Positions 55,937 to 64,000 of a stretch of 64,000 nt of DNA are shown here, piece after piece; position 1 is the first letter of the stretch; each line of letters begins with the position of its first letter. Location of the stretch: positions 35,688 through 99,687 of the forward strand of contig JACONK010000008.1 in assembly GCA_014323795.1 (NCBI GenBank), written 5' to 3'. Under the pieces are notes generated by a model. The model was not told the DNA's origin, made no database searches, and saw only the letters and a list, made by a program, of their open reading frames with translations. Made by a program: the position numbers and the translations under genes. The DNA comes from Paracoccaceae bacterium (GTDB taxonomy: Bacteria > Pseudomonadota > Alphaproteobacteria > Rhodobacterales > Rhodobacteraceae).

Positions 55937-56782
55937 ATGGAACACAACAGCATTGCCACCGCAAAGATTCTGTCAGACGCGCTGCCTCATATGCAGCGCC
56001 ACGATGGTTCTGTTGTTGTCATCAAGCTTGGCGGTCATGCCATGTCTTCTGACGAAGGCATGGCGCGTTTTGCCCGCGACGTGGTTTTGATGCGCCAGGT
56101 GGGTGTGAAACCGGTTATCGTTCACGGCGGCGGGCCGATGATCAACGAGATGCTCGACAAGCTCGGTATTAAAAGCAGGTTTGTTGGCGGCAAGCGTGTC
56201 AGCGACAAGGCGACCGTCGAAGTGGTGGAAATGGTGCTGTCCGGCAAGGTCAATAAACAGATCGTCGCCGCGATCAATGCCGAGGGTGGGCAGGCTGTTG
56301 GTATTTCCGGCCGCGACGGAAACCTGCTGCACTGCACCCGGGCGGACGGCGACCTGGGGCTGGTGGGCGTCCCGTCGAAGGTGGAACCGCACATTATTCG
56401 CGCCCTGGTCGCGGGCGGATTTATACCGGTGATCGCCCCGCTGGGTGCGGGTGCGGGGGGCGAAATCTACAATGTTAATGGTGACACGACTGCGGGCGCA
56501 ATCGCAGCGGGATTGAGTGCTGATCGTCTGCTGCTGCTGACCGATGTGGACGGCGTGAAAGATTCCCATGGCGACGTGGTGACACAACTGACCATCGCCC
56601 GTGTACTCGAGTTGACCGAACAGGGCGTGATTACGGGCGGTATGATACCCAAGACCGAAACGGCCATGCAGGCCGTCAAATGCGGTGTCAAGGCGGTCGT
56701 CATCATGAACGGCCACCGCGAAAACGCCTGTTTGTTGGAACTGTTCACGACCTGCGGTGCCGGATCGATGATCATGGCATGA
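55937..56782 (+). CDS. argB: Acetylglutamate kinase
   Basis: Phosphorylates N-acetylglutamate in arginine biosynthesis. 281 residues from ATG 55937; an ATG at 55919 would add six residues and also fits relatives whose N-terminus is M-x-x-R-x-M. Kinase motifs: '[13 protein letters not shown]', '[21 protein letters not shown]', '[17 protein letters not shown]', '[29 protein letters not shown]' and '[15 protein letters not shown]'. The short N-terminal helix typical of arginine-inhibited forms is plausible but cannot be judged. Just downstream of yidD. Confidence 0.94.
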   Translation: MEHNSIATAKILSDALPHMQRHDGSVVVIKLGGHAMSSDEGMARFARDVVLMRQVGVKPVIVHGGGPMINEMLDKLGIKSRFVGGKRVSDKATVEVVEMVLSGKVNKQIVAAINAEGGQAVGISGRDGNLLHCTRADGDLGLVGVPSKVEPHIIRALVAGGFIPVIAPLGAGAGGEIYNVNGDTTAGAIAAGLSADRLLLLTDVDGVKDSHGDVVTQLTIARVLELTEQGVITGGMIPKTETAMQAVKCGVKAVVIMNGHRENACLLELFTTCGAGSMIMA

Positions 56783-56848
56783 GCCCGACACCAGCCTGTG
56801 GCCCCGGTAAAATGATCGTTTCACGCCGCTTGCAAAATGTTTCCTGTT

Positions 56849-56878
56849 CTTGAGCCGCACGGGTAGAGTGCCTATTTA
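56849..56878 (+). promoter_or_regulatory. RpoH (heat-shock sigma) type promoter of clpB
   Basis: CTTG at 56849-56852 and CCTATTTA at 56871-56878 with 18 bp between, matching the alphaproteobacterial RpoH pattern CTTG-N17/18-CYTATNT. It is about 80 bp upstream of the clpB ATG, in the right orientation. Based on pattern match only. Confidence 0.6.
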
Positions 56879-56959
56879 TCCGTAAAAGGTGTGCACTGTT
56901 GTGCGCTTTATATGAGGGCACTCTGTTTCCTGCCGAAGGTGCTTGTAAGGGGAAAACCC

Positions 56960-59563
56960 ATGAATTTGGAAAAGTTTACAGAACGGTCGCGCGGCATGCT
57001 GCAAGCCGCCCAAACGATTGCCGTTCGTGAAGATAACCAGCGCGTCATGCCTGAGCACTTGCTCAAGGCCCTCATCGATGATGACCAGGGCCTGGCTGCC
57101 AATCTGATTTCTGCCGCCGGTGGTGATGCGGCCCGTGTGCGTCAGGATGTGGAAACCGCCGTGGCGCGCCAGCCGAAAGTGCAGGGTGCGCAAATCATGT
57201 TGGATACCGTGACCGCGAAAGTGCTGACCGAGGCCGAGAAGATCTCAAGCAGGGCAGGCGACAGTTTTGTGCCCGTCGAGCACCTGCTGACCGCACTTGC
57301 CATTGTGAAATCCGGTGCCGCGACAATCCTGAATGACAGTGGCGTGACCGCCAGGGCCATGAACGCGGTCATCAATGACATGCGCAAGGGGCGTACCGCG
57401 GACAGTGCGTCGGCTGAAGACAGTTACGACGCGCTGAAGAAATACGCCCGCGACCTGACCGAAGCGGTTCGGGAAGGCAAAATAGACCCGATCATCGGCC
57501 GCGACGAAGAAATACGCCGCACGATGCAAGTGCTGAGCCGACGGACCAAAAATAACCCGGTGCTGATCGGCGAACCGGGGGTCGGCAAGACGGCGATTGC
57601 CGAGGGACTCGCGCTGCGCATCGTTGATGGTGACGTGCCTGAGAGCCTCCGGAATAAACGCCTGATGGCACTCGACATGGGCGCACTGATCGCCGGCGCA
57701 AAATACCGGGGCGAATTCGAGGAACGGCTCAAGGCAATCCTGACGGAGGTGACGGAAGCCGCCGGAGAGGTAATCCTTTTCATCGATGAAATGCACACGC
57801 TTGTCGGGGCCGGGAAATCAGAAGGTGCGATGGATGCGGCGAATCTGATAAAGCCTGCGCTTGCCCGTGGTGAGTTGCATTGTGTGGGGGCAACCACCCT
57901 TGACGAATACCGCAAGCATGTGGAAAAGGATGCGGCACTTGCCCGTCGCTTTCAGCCGTTGATTGTGGCGGAACCGACCGTGGCCGACACGATTTCTATC
58001 CTGCGCGGCCTAAAGGAAAAGTATGAACTGCACCATGGTGTGCGGATTTCCGACTCTGCGCTCGTGTCCGCCGCGACACTGTCAAATCGCTACATCACTG
58101 ACCGTTTCCTCCCGGATAAAGCCATTGACCTAATGGATGAGGCGGCGAGTCGTCTGCGTATGGAAGTAGATTCGAAACCGGAAGAGCTGGATGCGCTTGA
58201 CCGGCAGATCCTTCAGATGCAGATTGAGGCCGCGGCCCTGAAGAAAGAAGACGACGCGGCGTCCGGGGACCGGTTGGAAAAGCTGGAAAAGGAACTGTCC
58301 GAACTGCAGCAGAAGGCTTCTGCCCTGTCGGCCCAATGGCAGGCTGAGCGGGACAGGCTTGGCGCGGCACGTGACATGAAAGAACAGCTTGATCGCGCAA
58401 GGGCGGAACTTGACATCGCCAAGCGTGAAGGGAACCTCGCCAGGGCCGGTGAGTTGTCTTACGGCGTGATTCCCGAACTTGAAAAGAAACTGGCGGCGAC
58501 TGAGGGTACCGAAGGTGACCTGATGGTTGAGGAAGCCGTGCGTCCGGAACAAATCGCCAATGTGGTAGAGCGTTGGACGGGTATCCCGGTCGATAAAATG
58601 CTCGAAAGTACGCGCGAAAAGCTTCTGCGTATGGAAGACGATCTCGGCAAGCGGGTAATCGGCCAGCAACAGGCCGTCCGCGCTGTCTCCAGTGCCGTGC
58701 GCCGGTCCCGTGCCGGGTTGGCGGACGAAAGCCGCCCGCAGGGGTCTTTCCTGTTTCTCGGGCCGACAGGGGTCGGCAAGACCGAACTGACGAAGGCGCT
58801 TGCCGAATTCCTGTTTGACCAGGATTCCGCAATGGTACGGATCGACATGTCGGAGTTCATGGAAAAACACGCCGTTGCCCGCCTGATCGGCGCGCCGCCG
58901 GGCTATGTCGGCTACGACGAGGGCGGGGTATTGACAGAGGCCGTGCGCCGCCGCCCGTATCAGGTTATCCTGTTTGACGAGGTCGAAAAAGCCCACCCGG
59001 ATGTCTTCAACATACTTCTGCAAGTGCTCGACGACGGGCTGCTGACCGACGGTCATGGTCGAACAGTGGATTTCAAGCAGACACTGATTATCCTGACGTC
59101 AAACCTCGGCTCCCAGGCACTGAGCCAACTGCCGCAGGGCGCGGATGCGGAAAAGGCACGGGATGACGTGATGAATGCCGTGCGCGCCCATTTCCGGCCC
59201 GAGTTCCTTAATCGGCTGGATGAAATTGTGCTCTTTGATCGCCTGTCGCGGGACAATATGGATGAGATCGTCAAGATCCAGATCTCCCGGCTCCTAAGGC
59301 GGCTGGAGGCACACAAGGTTGGATTGGTGCTGGACGATGCGGCAGTCATGTGGCTCGCCGATCAGGGTTATGACCCGGTTTACGGTGCGAGACCCCTCAA
59401 AAGGGTCATTCAGAAGGCCCTTCAAGACCCACTGGCCGAATTGCTGCTTGGAGGCAAGGTGCCGGACGGATCTACTGTGGCGGTCAGTGCGGATGATACG
59501 GGCCTCGTGATAAATGGCGTTGGCGGTTCGACACAAAAGCCGAAAGACGTACCGGTGCATTAA
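56960..59563 (+). CDS. clpB: ClpB disaggregase chaperone
   Basis: Hexameric AAA+ machine that with DnaK/DnaJ rescues aggregated proteins. 867 residues from ATG 56960 (AAGGGG site); the longer frame from 56891 was rejected. N-domain (about 1-145), first ATPase domain (Walker A '[17 protein letters not shown]', Walker B '[14 protein letters not shown]'), a coiled-coil middle domain (about 405-530, Lys/Glu/Leu-rich), second ATPase domain ('[20 protein letters not shown]', '[17 protein letters not shown]'), and the C-terminal '[23 protein letters not shown]'. A heat-shock promoter fits upstream. Its place before rpsL, instead of rpoC, is unusual. Confidence 0.97.
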   Translation: MNLEKFTERSRGMLQAAQTIAVREDNQRVMPEHLLKALIDDDQGLAANLISAAGGDAARVRQDVETAVARQPKVQGAQIMLDTVTAKVLTEAEKISSRAGDSFVPVEHLLTALAIVKSGAATILNDSGVTARAMNAVINDMRKGRTADSASAEDSYDALKKYARDLTEAVREGKIDPIIGRDEEIRRTMQVLSRRTKNNPVLIGEPGVGKTAIAEGLALRIVDGDVPESLRNKRLMALDMGALIAGAKYRGEFEERLKAILTEVTEAAGEVILFIDEMHTLVGAGKSEGAMDAANLIKPALARGELHCVGATTLDEYRKHVEKDAALARRFQPLIVAEPTVADTISILRGLKEKYELHHGVRISDSALVSAATLSNRYITDRFLPDKAIDLMDEAASRLRMEVDSKPEELDALDRQILQMQIEAAALKKEDDAASGDRLEKLEKELSELQQKASALSAQWQAERDRLGAARDMKEQLDRARAELDIAKREGNLARAGELSYGVIPELEKKLAATEGTEGDLMVEEAVRPEQIANVVERWTGIPVDKMLESTREKLLRMEDDLGKRVIGQQQAVRAVSSAVRRSRAGLADESRPQGSFLFLGPTGVGKTELTKALAEFLFDQDSAMVRIDMSEFMEKHAVARLIGAPPGYVGYDEGGVLTEAVRRRPYQVILFDEVEKAHPDVFNILLQVLDDGLLTDGHGRTVDFKQTLIILTSNLGSQALSQLPQGADAEKARDDVMNAVRAHFRPEFLNRLDEIVLFDRLSRDNMDEIVKIQISRLLRRLEAHKVGLVLDDAAVMWLADQGYDPVYGARPLKRVIQKALQDPLAELLLGGKVPDGSTVAVSADDTGLVINGVGGSTQKPKDVPVH

Positions 59564-60122
59564 GGGCACCTGCCCGCGTCCGGGGCTTTCGGATGGCAGG
59601 CATTTTTCTTTACAGGATAAGGCCGTCTTCCGTCAAATAACCGAAGCGGAGGATATCTTCCTGCCGTTGCGGCCCGCGTATTTATCCCGAGGCGCGACCG
59701 GCATCTGCTGCAGTTCTGCAACGTTGCCTGTCAGGAAGCGTAAGCTTGGCAGAATCGCCACAGGCATTTCAAGCATGACAGACATCTTTTCCTGGTCCGG
59801 CCGGGGCCACACAAGTTAATGCCGGGGCCACACAAGTTAATCCTGCATGTGAAATAAACAGTGTGGCGCGGCTGCTACAGCCGGCCCTGTTGACAACCCG
59901 TCTGATTCCCTTTAAGGGGCACACACACTGAAACGGGCGGTCCGTATATCCCGCCCCGCTTAGCCATAATGCAGTGGTCATGATCCGGGTAAATACCCCC
60001 GAATCCTCTGGGTACAGCCCGCAGCGTCCATCCTGATACGGCGGATCCTGTGGTTTTGGGTGATTGATACAAACGATCAAGCACCTGTTCGATTTGAAAA
60101 GGTCAACACGGGAAAATCCCAT
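59564..60122. other. Intergenic region between clpB and rpsL
   Basis: 559 bp with no gene recognised. Contains the 21-bp tandem duplication at 59800-59841. A TTGACA at 59890-59895 could be part of a promoter for the ribosomal operon; no matching -10 at the right distance is strong. In most relatives rpoC occupies this side of rpsL. Confidence 0.45.
59800..59841 (+). repeat. 21-bp tandem duplication upstream of rpsL
   Basis: Two exact adjacent copies of a 21-bp unit starting GCCGGGGCCACACAAG, at 59800-59820 and 59821-59841, in non-coding DNA. Confidence 0.95.
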
Positions 60123-60494
60123 ATGCCGACGATACAACAGCTGATTCGAAAACCGCGCCAACCGAAACGTAAACGTTCCAAGTCCGTGCACCTGGAGCAG
60201 TGCCCGCAAAAGCGCGGCGTATGCACACGTGTTTACACAACGACGCCAAAGAAACCGAACTCCGCCATGCGGAAGGTGGCCAAAGTGCGCCTGACCAACG
60301 GATACGAGGTGATCAGTTACATCCCCGGTGAAAGCCATAATTTGCAAGAGCATTCGGTTGTTCTTATCCGTGGTGGCCGGGTTAAGGACCTTCCGGGTGT
60401 GCGCTACCATATCCTGCGCGGCGTGATGGATACCCAAGGCGTGAAAGATCGTAAACAGCGTCGTTCGAAATATGGCGCGAAAAAGCCGAAATAA
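60123..60494 (+). CDS. rpsL: 30S ribosomal protein S12
   Basis: 123-residue ribosomal protein at the decoding centre. Starts '[20 protein letters not shown]'; the streptomycin-relevant Lys43 in '[18 protein letters not shown]' and the '[13 protein letters not shown]' loop are wild-type, so no resistance mutation is evident. ATG 60123 rather than the upstream in-frame ATG 60060, because S12 begins MPTI. First gene of rpsL-rpsG-fusA. Confidence 0.98.
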   Translation: MPTIQQLIRKPRQPKRKRSKSVHLEQCPQKRGVCTRVYTTTPKKPNSAMRKVAKVRLTNGYEVISYIPGESHNLQEHSVVLIRGGRVKDLPGVRYHILRGVMDTQGVKDRKQRRSKYGAKKPK

Positions 60495-60697
60495 CAAAAA
60501 TGAAACAGCTTGCGGAACCTGGCACAGCCCTGATGATTGTCGTGCCCGCATCTGCGCATTATGGTGCCATCTGCCGTAATTCGCTTGTCGGTCCGTGACA
60601 TTCTTCCGGCCGCGCTAACGCGAAGGCCTTTGCCTTGGGGGATTGCGCATATTACGGTATTGGCTTAGTATGCGCAGTCCGGTTTCGGAAGGGTTAA

Positions 60698-61246
<549 letters not shown>

Positions 61247-61311
61247 ATCGGCGCAGGCTACAACGGACTTGGACATCAGAACCAGGGGCGGGGCGAAACC
61301 CCGGAGAAAAG

Positions 61312-63429
61312 ATGAAACGCGAATATCCGCTCGACCGGTACCGTAACTTCGGGATCATGGCTCACATTGATGCAGGTAAAACCACCTGCTCGGAACGTAT
61401 TCTTTACTATACCGGCAAATCGCACAATATCGGCGAAGTGCATGATGGTGCTGCGACGATGGACTGGATGGAGCAGGAGCAGGAGCGAGGCATTACTATC
61501 ACCTCTGCTGCGACGACCACATTCTGGGAACGCACCGAGGACGGCAAAACCGCCGACACCGAAAAGCATCGCCTCAACATCATCGATACCCCGGGCCATG
61601 TGGACTTCACGATTGAAGTTGAACGTTCACTCGCAGTGCTCGACGGCGCGGTTTGTGTGCTTGACGCAAACGCTGGTGTGGAGCCACAGACGGAAACCGT
61701 GTGGCGCCAGGCTGACCGCTACAAGGTGCCGCGCATGGTGTTCGTCAACAAGATGGATAAAATCGGTGCAGACTTCTTTAACTGCGTGAAGATGATCGAA
61801 GAGCGCACTGGCGCACACCCGGTACCGGTTGGCTTGCCCATCGGAGCGGAAAGCGGGCTGGAAGGCCTGATTGACCTCATCACCATGGAAGAGTGGCTAT
61901 GGCAGGGCGAAGACCTGGGCGCGTCCTGGGTCAAAGCCTCGATCCGCGACAGCCTGGCCGACATCGCCGCCGACTGGCGCGAAAAGATGATCGAAACTGC
62001 CGTCGAGCAGGACGACGACGCCATGGAAGCATATCTCGAAGGAACTGAACCGGACATTGCAACCCTGCGCAAACTGCTGCGCAAGGGTACTCTTGCACTT
62101 GATTTTGTGCCGGTGCTTGGCGGTTCCGCGTTCAAGAACAAGGGTGTGCAGCCGCTTTTGAACGCCGTGATCGACTATCTGCCGAGCCCGCTTGACGTCG
62201 TTGATTACATGGGATTCAAGCCCGGCGACGGGACTGAAACCCGCGACATCGCCCGCCGTGCGGACGATAACATGGCACTTGCCGGTTTGGCGTTCAAAAT
62301 CATGAATGATCCGTTTGTTGGCTCACTCACCTTCACCCGCGTCTACTCCGGCACAATGGCCAGGGGTGAAACGATCCTGAATTCCACCAAAGGCAGGAAA
62401 GAGCGCGTCGGTCGTATGATGATGATGCATTCCAACAACCGCGAAGAAATCGAGGAAGCCTTTGCCGGCGATATAATCGCGCTTGCCGGCCTGAAGGACA
62501 CCACAACCGGTGATACGCTGTGTGCTGTAAATGACCCCGTGGTTCTGGAAACAATGTCTTTCCCGGAACCGGTGATCGAGATTGCAGTTGAGCCCAAAAC
62601 CAAGGCTGATCAGGAAAAGATGTCCCAGGGTCTGGCCCGTCTCGCCGCCGAAGATCCGTCCTTCCGTGTTGAAACAGACCTTGAGTCCGGCCAGACCATC
62701 ATGAAGGGCATGGGCGAACTTCATCTGGATATCCTGGTAGACCGTCTGAAACGCGAGTTCAAAGTGGAAGCCAACATCGGTGCACCCCAGGTTGCCTACC
62801 GCGAGACTATCTCGAAGGTGGCCGAGGTCGATTATACGCACAAAAAACAGTCCGGCGGTTCCGGTCAATTTGCTCGCGTAAAGATGATTCTGAAGCCGCA
62901 GCAGCCGGGTGAGGGTTACGGGTTTGAATCGAGGATCGTCGGGGGCGCGATCCCGAAGGAATATATCCCTGGCGTTGAGAAGGGCATCGAAAGTGTGCTT
63001 GATAGTGGCCCGCTGGCTGGTTTTCCGGTTATCGATCTGGCGGTTGAGCTGATAGACGGTGCGTATCACGACGTGGATTCATCTGTGATGGCGTTCGAAA
63101 TCGCCGGACGGATGGCTATGCGTAAGGGTATGAAAGACGCGGGTGCCAAACTGCTTGAACCGGTCATGAAGGTTGAGGTTGTTACCCCGGACGAATATAC
63201 TGGTGGTATCATCGGCGACCTGACATCCCGGCGCGGGCAGGTGCAGGGCCAGGAAACCCGCGGCAACGCGATTGTGATCAACGCCTTTGTGCCGCTGGCC
63301 AACATGTTCGGCTACATCAACACCCTGCGGTCCATGAGTTCGGGTCGTGCGAATTTCACTATGCAGTTTGATCACTACGATCCGGTACCGCGAAATATCT
63401 CGGAAGAGATTCAATCACAATACGCATGA
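61312..63429 (+). CDS. fusA: Elongation factor G
   Basis: GTPase that drives ribosome translocation. 705 residues with all five domains. G1 '[20 protein letters not shown]', switch II '[15 protein letters not shown]', G4 'VNKMDK'. Domain IV has the 'GGSGQFARV' loop and '[24 protein letters not shown]'; the C-terminus has '[17 protein letters not shown]'. AGAAAAG precedes the ATG. tuf normally follows in the str operon; here a sulfotransferase gene begins only nine bases after the stop. Confidence 0.98.
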   Translation: MKREYPLDRYRNFGIMAHIDAGKTTCSERILYYTGKSHNIGEVHDGAATMDWMEQEQERGITITSAATTTFWERTEDGKTADTEKHRLNIIDTPGHVDFTIEVERSLAVLDGAVCVLDANAGVEPQTETVWRQADRYKVPRMVFVNKMDKIGADFFNCVKMIEERTGAHPVPVGLPIGAESGLEGLIDLITMEEWLWQGEDLGASWVKASIRDSLADIAADWREKMIETAVEQDDDAMEAYLEGTEPDIATLRKLLRKGTLALDFVPVLGGSAFKNKGVQPLLNAVIDYLPSPLDVVDYMGFKPGDGTETRDIARRADDNMALAGLAFKIMNDPFVGSLTFTRVYSGTMARGETILNSTKGRKERVGRMMMMHSNNREEIEEAFAGDIIALAGLKDTTTGDTLCAVNDPVVLETMSFPEPVIEIAVEPKTKADQEKMSQGLARLAAEDPSFRVETDLESGQTIMKGMGELHLDILVDRLKREFKVEANIGAPQVAYRETISKVAEVDYTHKKQSGGSGQFARVKMILKPQQPGEGYGFESRIVGGAIPKEYIPGVEKGIESVLDSGPLAGFPVIDLAVELIDGAYHDVDSSVMAFEIAGRMAMRKGMKDAGAKLLEPVMKVEVVTPDEYTGGIIGDLTSRRGQVQGQETRGNAIVINAFVPLANMFGYINTLRSMSSGRANFTMQFDHYDPVPRNISEEIQSQYA

Positions 63430-63438
63430 TCAGGTCCG

Positions 63439-64000
63439 ATGGCTATACTTTACGATAATCTTGGGATTGCCTATTTTCCCGTTCCAAAATGCGCATCCAC
63501 CTCGTTGAAATATTGCTTCTACGAGGCCAATACAGGTTTGGTCGCGAAAAAGCAAAATCTTCTTAAGAAGATATATATAAAGATGCAGTCTTTTGCGGGA
63601 ACCAATTTGCAGGAGCTTGAAGGATATGAAAGGATGGCTGTGGTGCGCGACCCGGTTGCGCGTTTAAAATCCTGCTATAGAGAAAAGATTTTAAGAAGGT
63701 ATATTAATTTTGAAAATAATCCTGACGGTCGTACGCATTATCTTAGGTATCATGATGGTGAGGAAAAGAAACTCAAATCCTGTAATTTGCCGGAATATCC
63801 GGATTTTGAAACTTTTGTGGAACATCTTGAGGAGTACCGGGGTATCTCGGCGAAAATCGAAAGTCATTCGCGTTCCCTGTCCTATTGGCTGGGCAGCGAT
63901 CCGTTATTTTTTGACGCGATCTTTGACTTCAGTGCCCTGCCTGAACTGGGGGAATGGTTGCAGTCCCGGGGGGGGGGGGGGGCGAAAACCCACCACAGAA
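63439..64000 (+). CDS. Sulfotransferase family protein (partial, runs off the window)
   Basis: Open from ATG 63439 to the right edge, at least 187 codons. The PAPS-binding 5'-phosphosulfate loop 'FPVPKCASTSLKYCFYE' (about residues 13-29) and the 3'-phosphate motif 'AVVRDPVARLKSCYREKI' (about 74-91) mark a Golgi-type/bacterial sulfotransferase, which moves sulfate from PAPS to a carbohydrate or similar acceptor. 'SRSLSYWLGSDPLFFDAIFDF' follows. The DNA is visibly AT-richer than the neighbouring genes, with AAA, ATA and TAT codons, a sign of transfer. A run of 15 G sits in-frame near its present end (63968-63982), encoding consecutive Gly. Acceptor unknown. No ribosome site stands out; coupling to fusA is possible. 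Confidence 0.78.
   Translation, partial: MAILYDNLGIAYFPVPKCASTSLKYCFYEANTGLVAKKQNLLKKIYIKMQSFAGTNLQELEGYERMAVVRDPVARLKSCYREKILRRYINFENNPDGRTHYLRYHDGEEKKLKSCNLPEYPDFETFVEHLEEYRGISAKIESHSRSLSYWLGSDPLFFDAIFDFSALPELGEWLQSRGGGGAKTHHR
63968..63982 (+). repeat. 15-G homopolymer tract inside the sulfotransferase gene
   Basis: Fifteen consecutive G follow TCCC and precede CGAAAACC. The reading frame stays open through them (Ser-Arg-Gly-Gly-Gly-Gly-Ala). Long G runs slip easily during replication, and any change not divisible by three would frameshift the gene. Confidence 0.9.

Overview
The window reads as chromosomal DNA from an alphaproteobacterium of the Rhodobacterales / marine Roseobacter type. 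The evidence is gene content and order. It has a propionyl-CoA carboxylase / methylmalonyl-CoA mutase block with a tiny lipoprotein gene between pccB and pccA and a DUF4174 gene before the mutase. It has the ntrB-ntrC-ntrY-ntrX cluster with an NtrC lacking the GAFTGA loop, an HdaA-type DnaA regulator, a short insertion-less prolyl-tRNA synthetase, an MttB-superfamily methyltransferase, and acryloyl-CoA reductase (AcuI) beside a BCCT carrier. Most genes are GC-rich housekeeping genes. No prophage, insertion sequence, CRISPR array, rRNA or replication origin was seen.

Layout. 1-5.8 kb: end of mfd, glyA, an AI-2E-family permease, hdaA, proS. 6.4-8.8 kb: LolC/E-LolD lipoprotein release and glyoxalase I. 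9.3-15.8 kb: a CNNM/CorC-type protein, xerD, a small membrane protein, aroK-aroB and guaA. 16-24 kb: an accessory metabolic stretch with an MttB-like methyltransferase, tRNA-Arg(CCG), a DUF2182-DUF1326 pair, acuI, and two neighbouring broken genes (a BCCT transporter with an in-frame amber codon and a cysteine-desulfurase-like gene with three single-base frameshifts). 24-32 kb: photolyase, a cyclopropane-synthase-like methyltransferase, cysteine synthase, a large MscS channel and a Bcr/CflA efflux pump. 32.3-41.8 kb: the propionate module (pccB, lipoprotein, pccA, DUF4174, mutase, prpE). 42-43.4 kb: a compact restriction-modification pair. 43.8-46.8 kb: amt, pncC/cinA, pgpA and a glycine-zipper lipoprotein, then an ankyrin-like remnant. 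47.6-53.8 kb: ntrBCYX. 53.8-59.6 kb: ccmC-ccmD-ccmG, yidD, argB, clpB. 60.1 kb to the end: rpsL-rpsG-fusA followed by a foreign-looking sulfotransferase gene that runs off the window.

How parts fit. AcuI makes propionyl-CoA from acryloyl-CoA, PrpE makes it from propionate, and PccAB plus the B12-dependent mutase carry it towards succinyl-CoA, a route for three-carbon units such as those from DMSP. ntrBCYX and amt concern nitrogen supply.

Things that stand out: a 15-G tract inside the sulfotransferase gene placed where tuf would be expected; the two adjacent decayed genes; four two-copy tandem duplications of 17-22 bp in gene-end or intergenic DNA, two of them covering a stop codon; a BglII-like nuclease paired with an MT-A70 adenine methyltransferase; and the Met/Cys-rich DUF2182-DUF1326 pair. 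Many intergenic gaps of 300-800 bp hold no recognisable gene.
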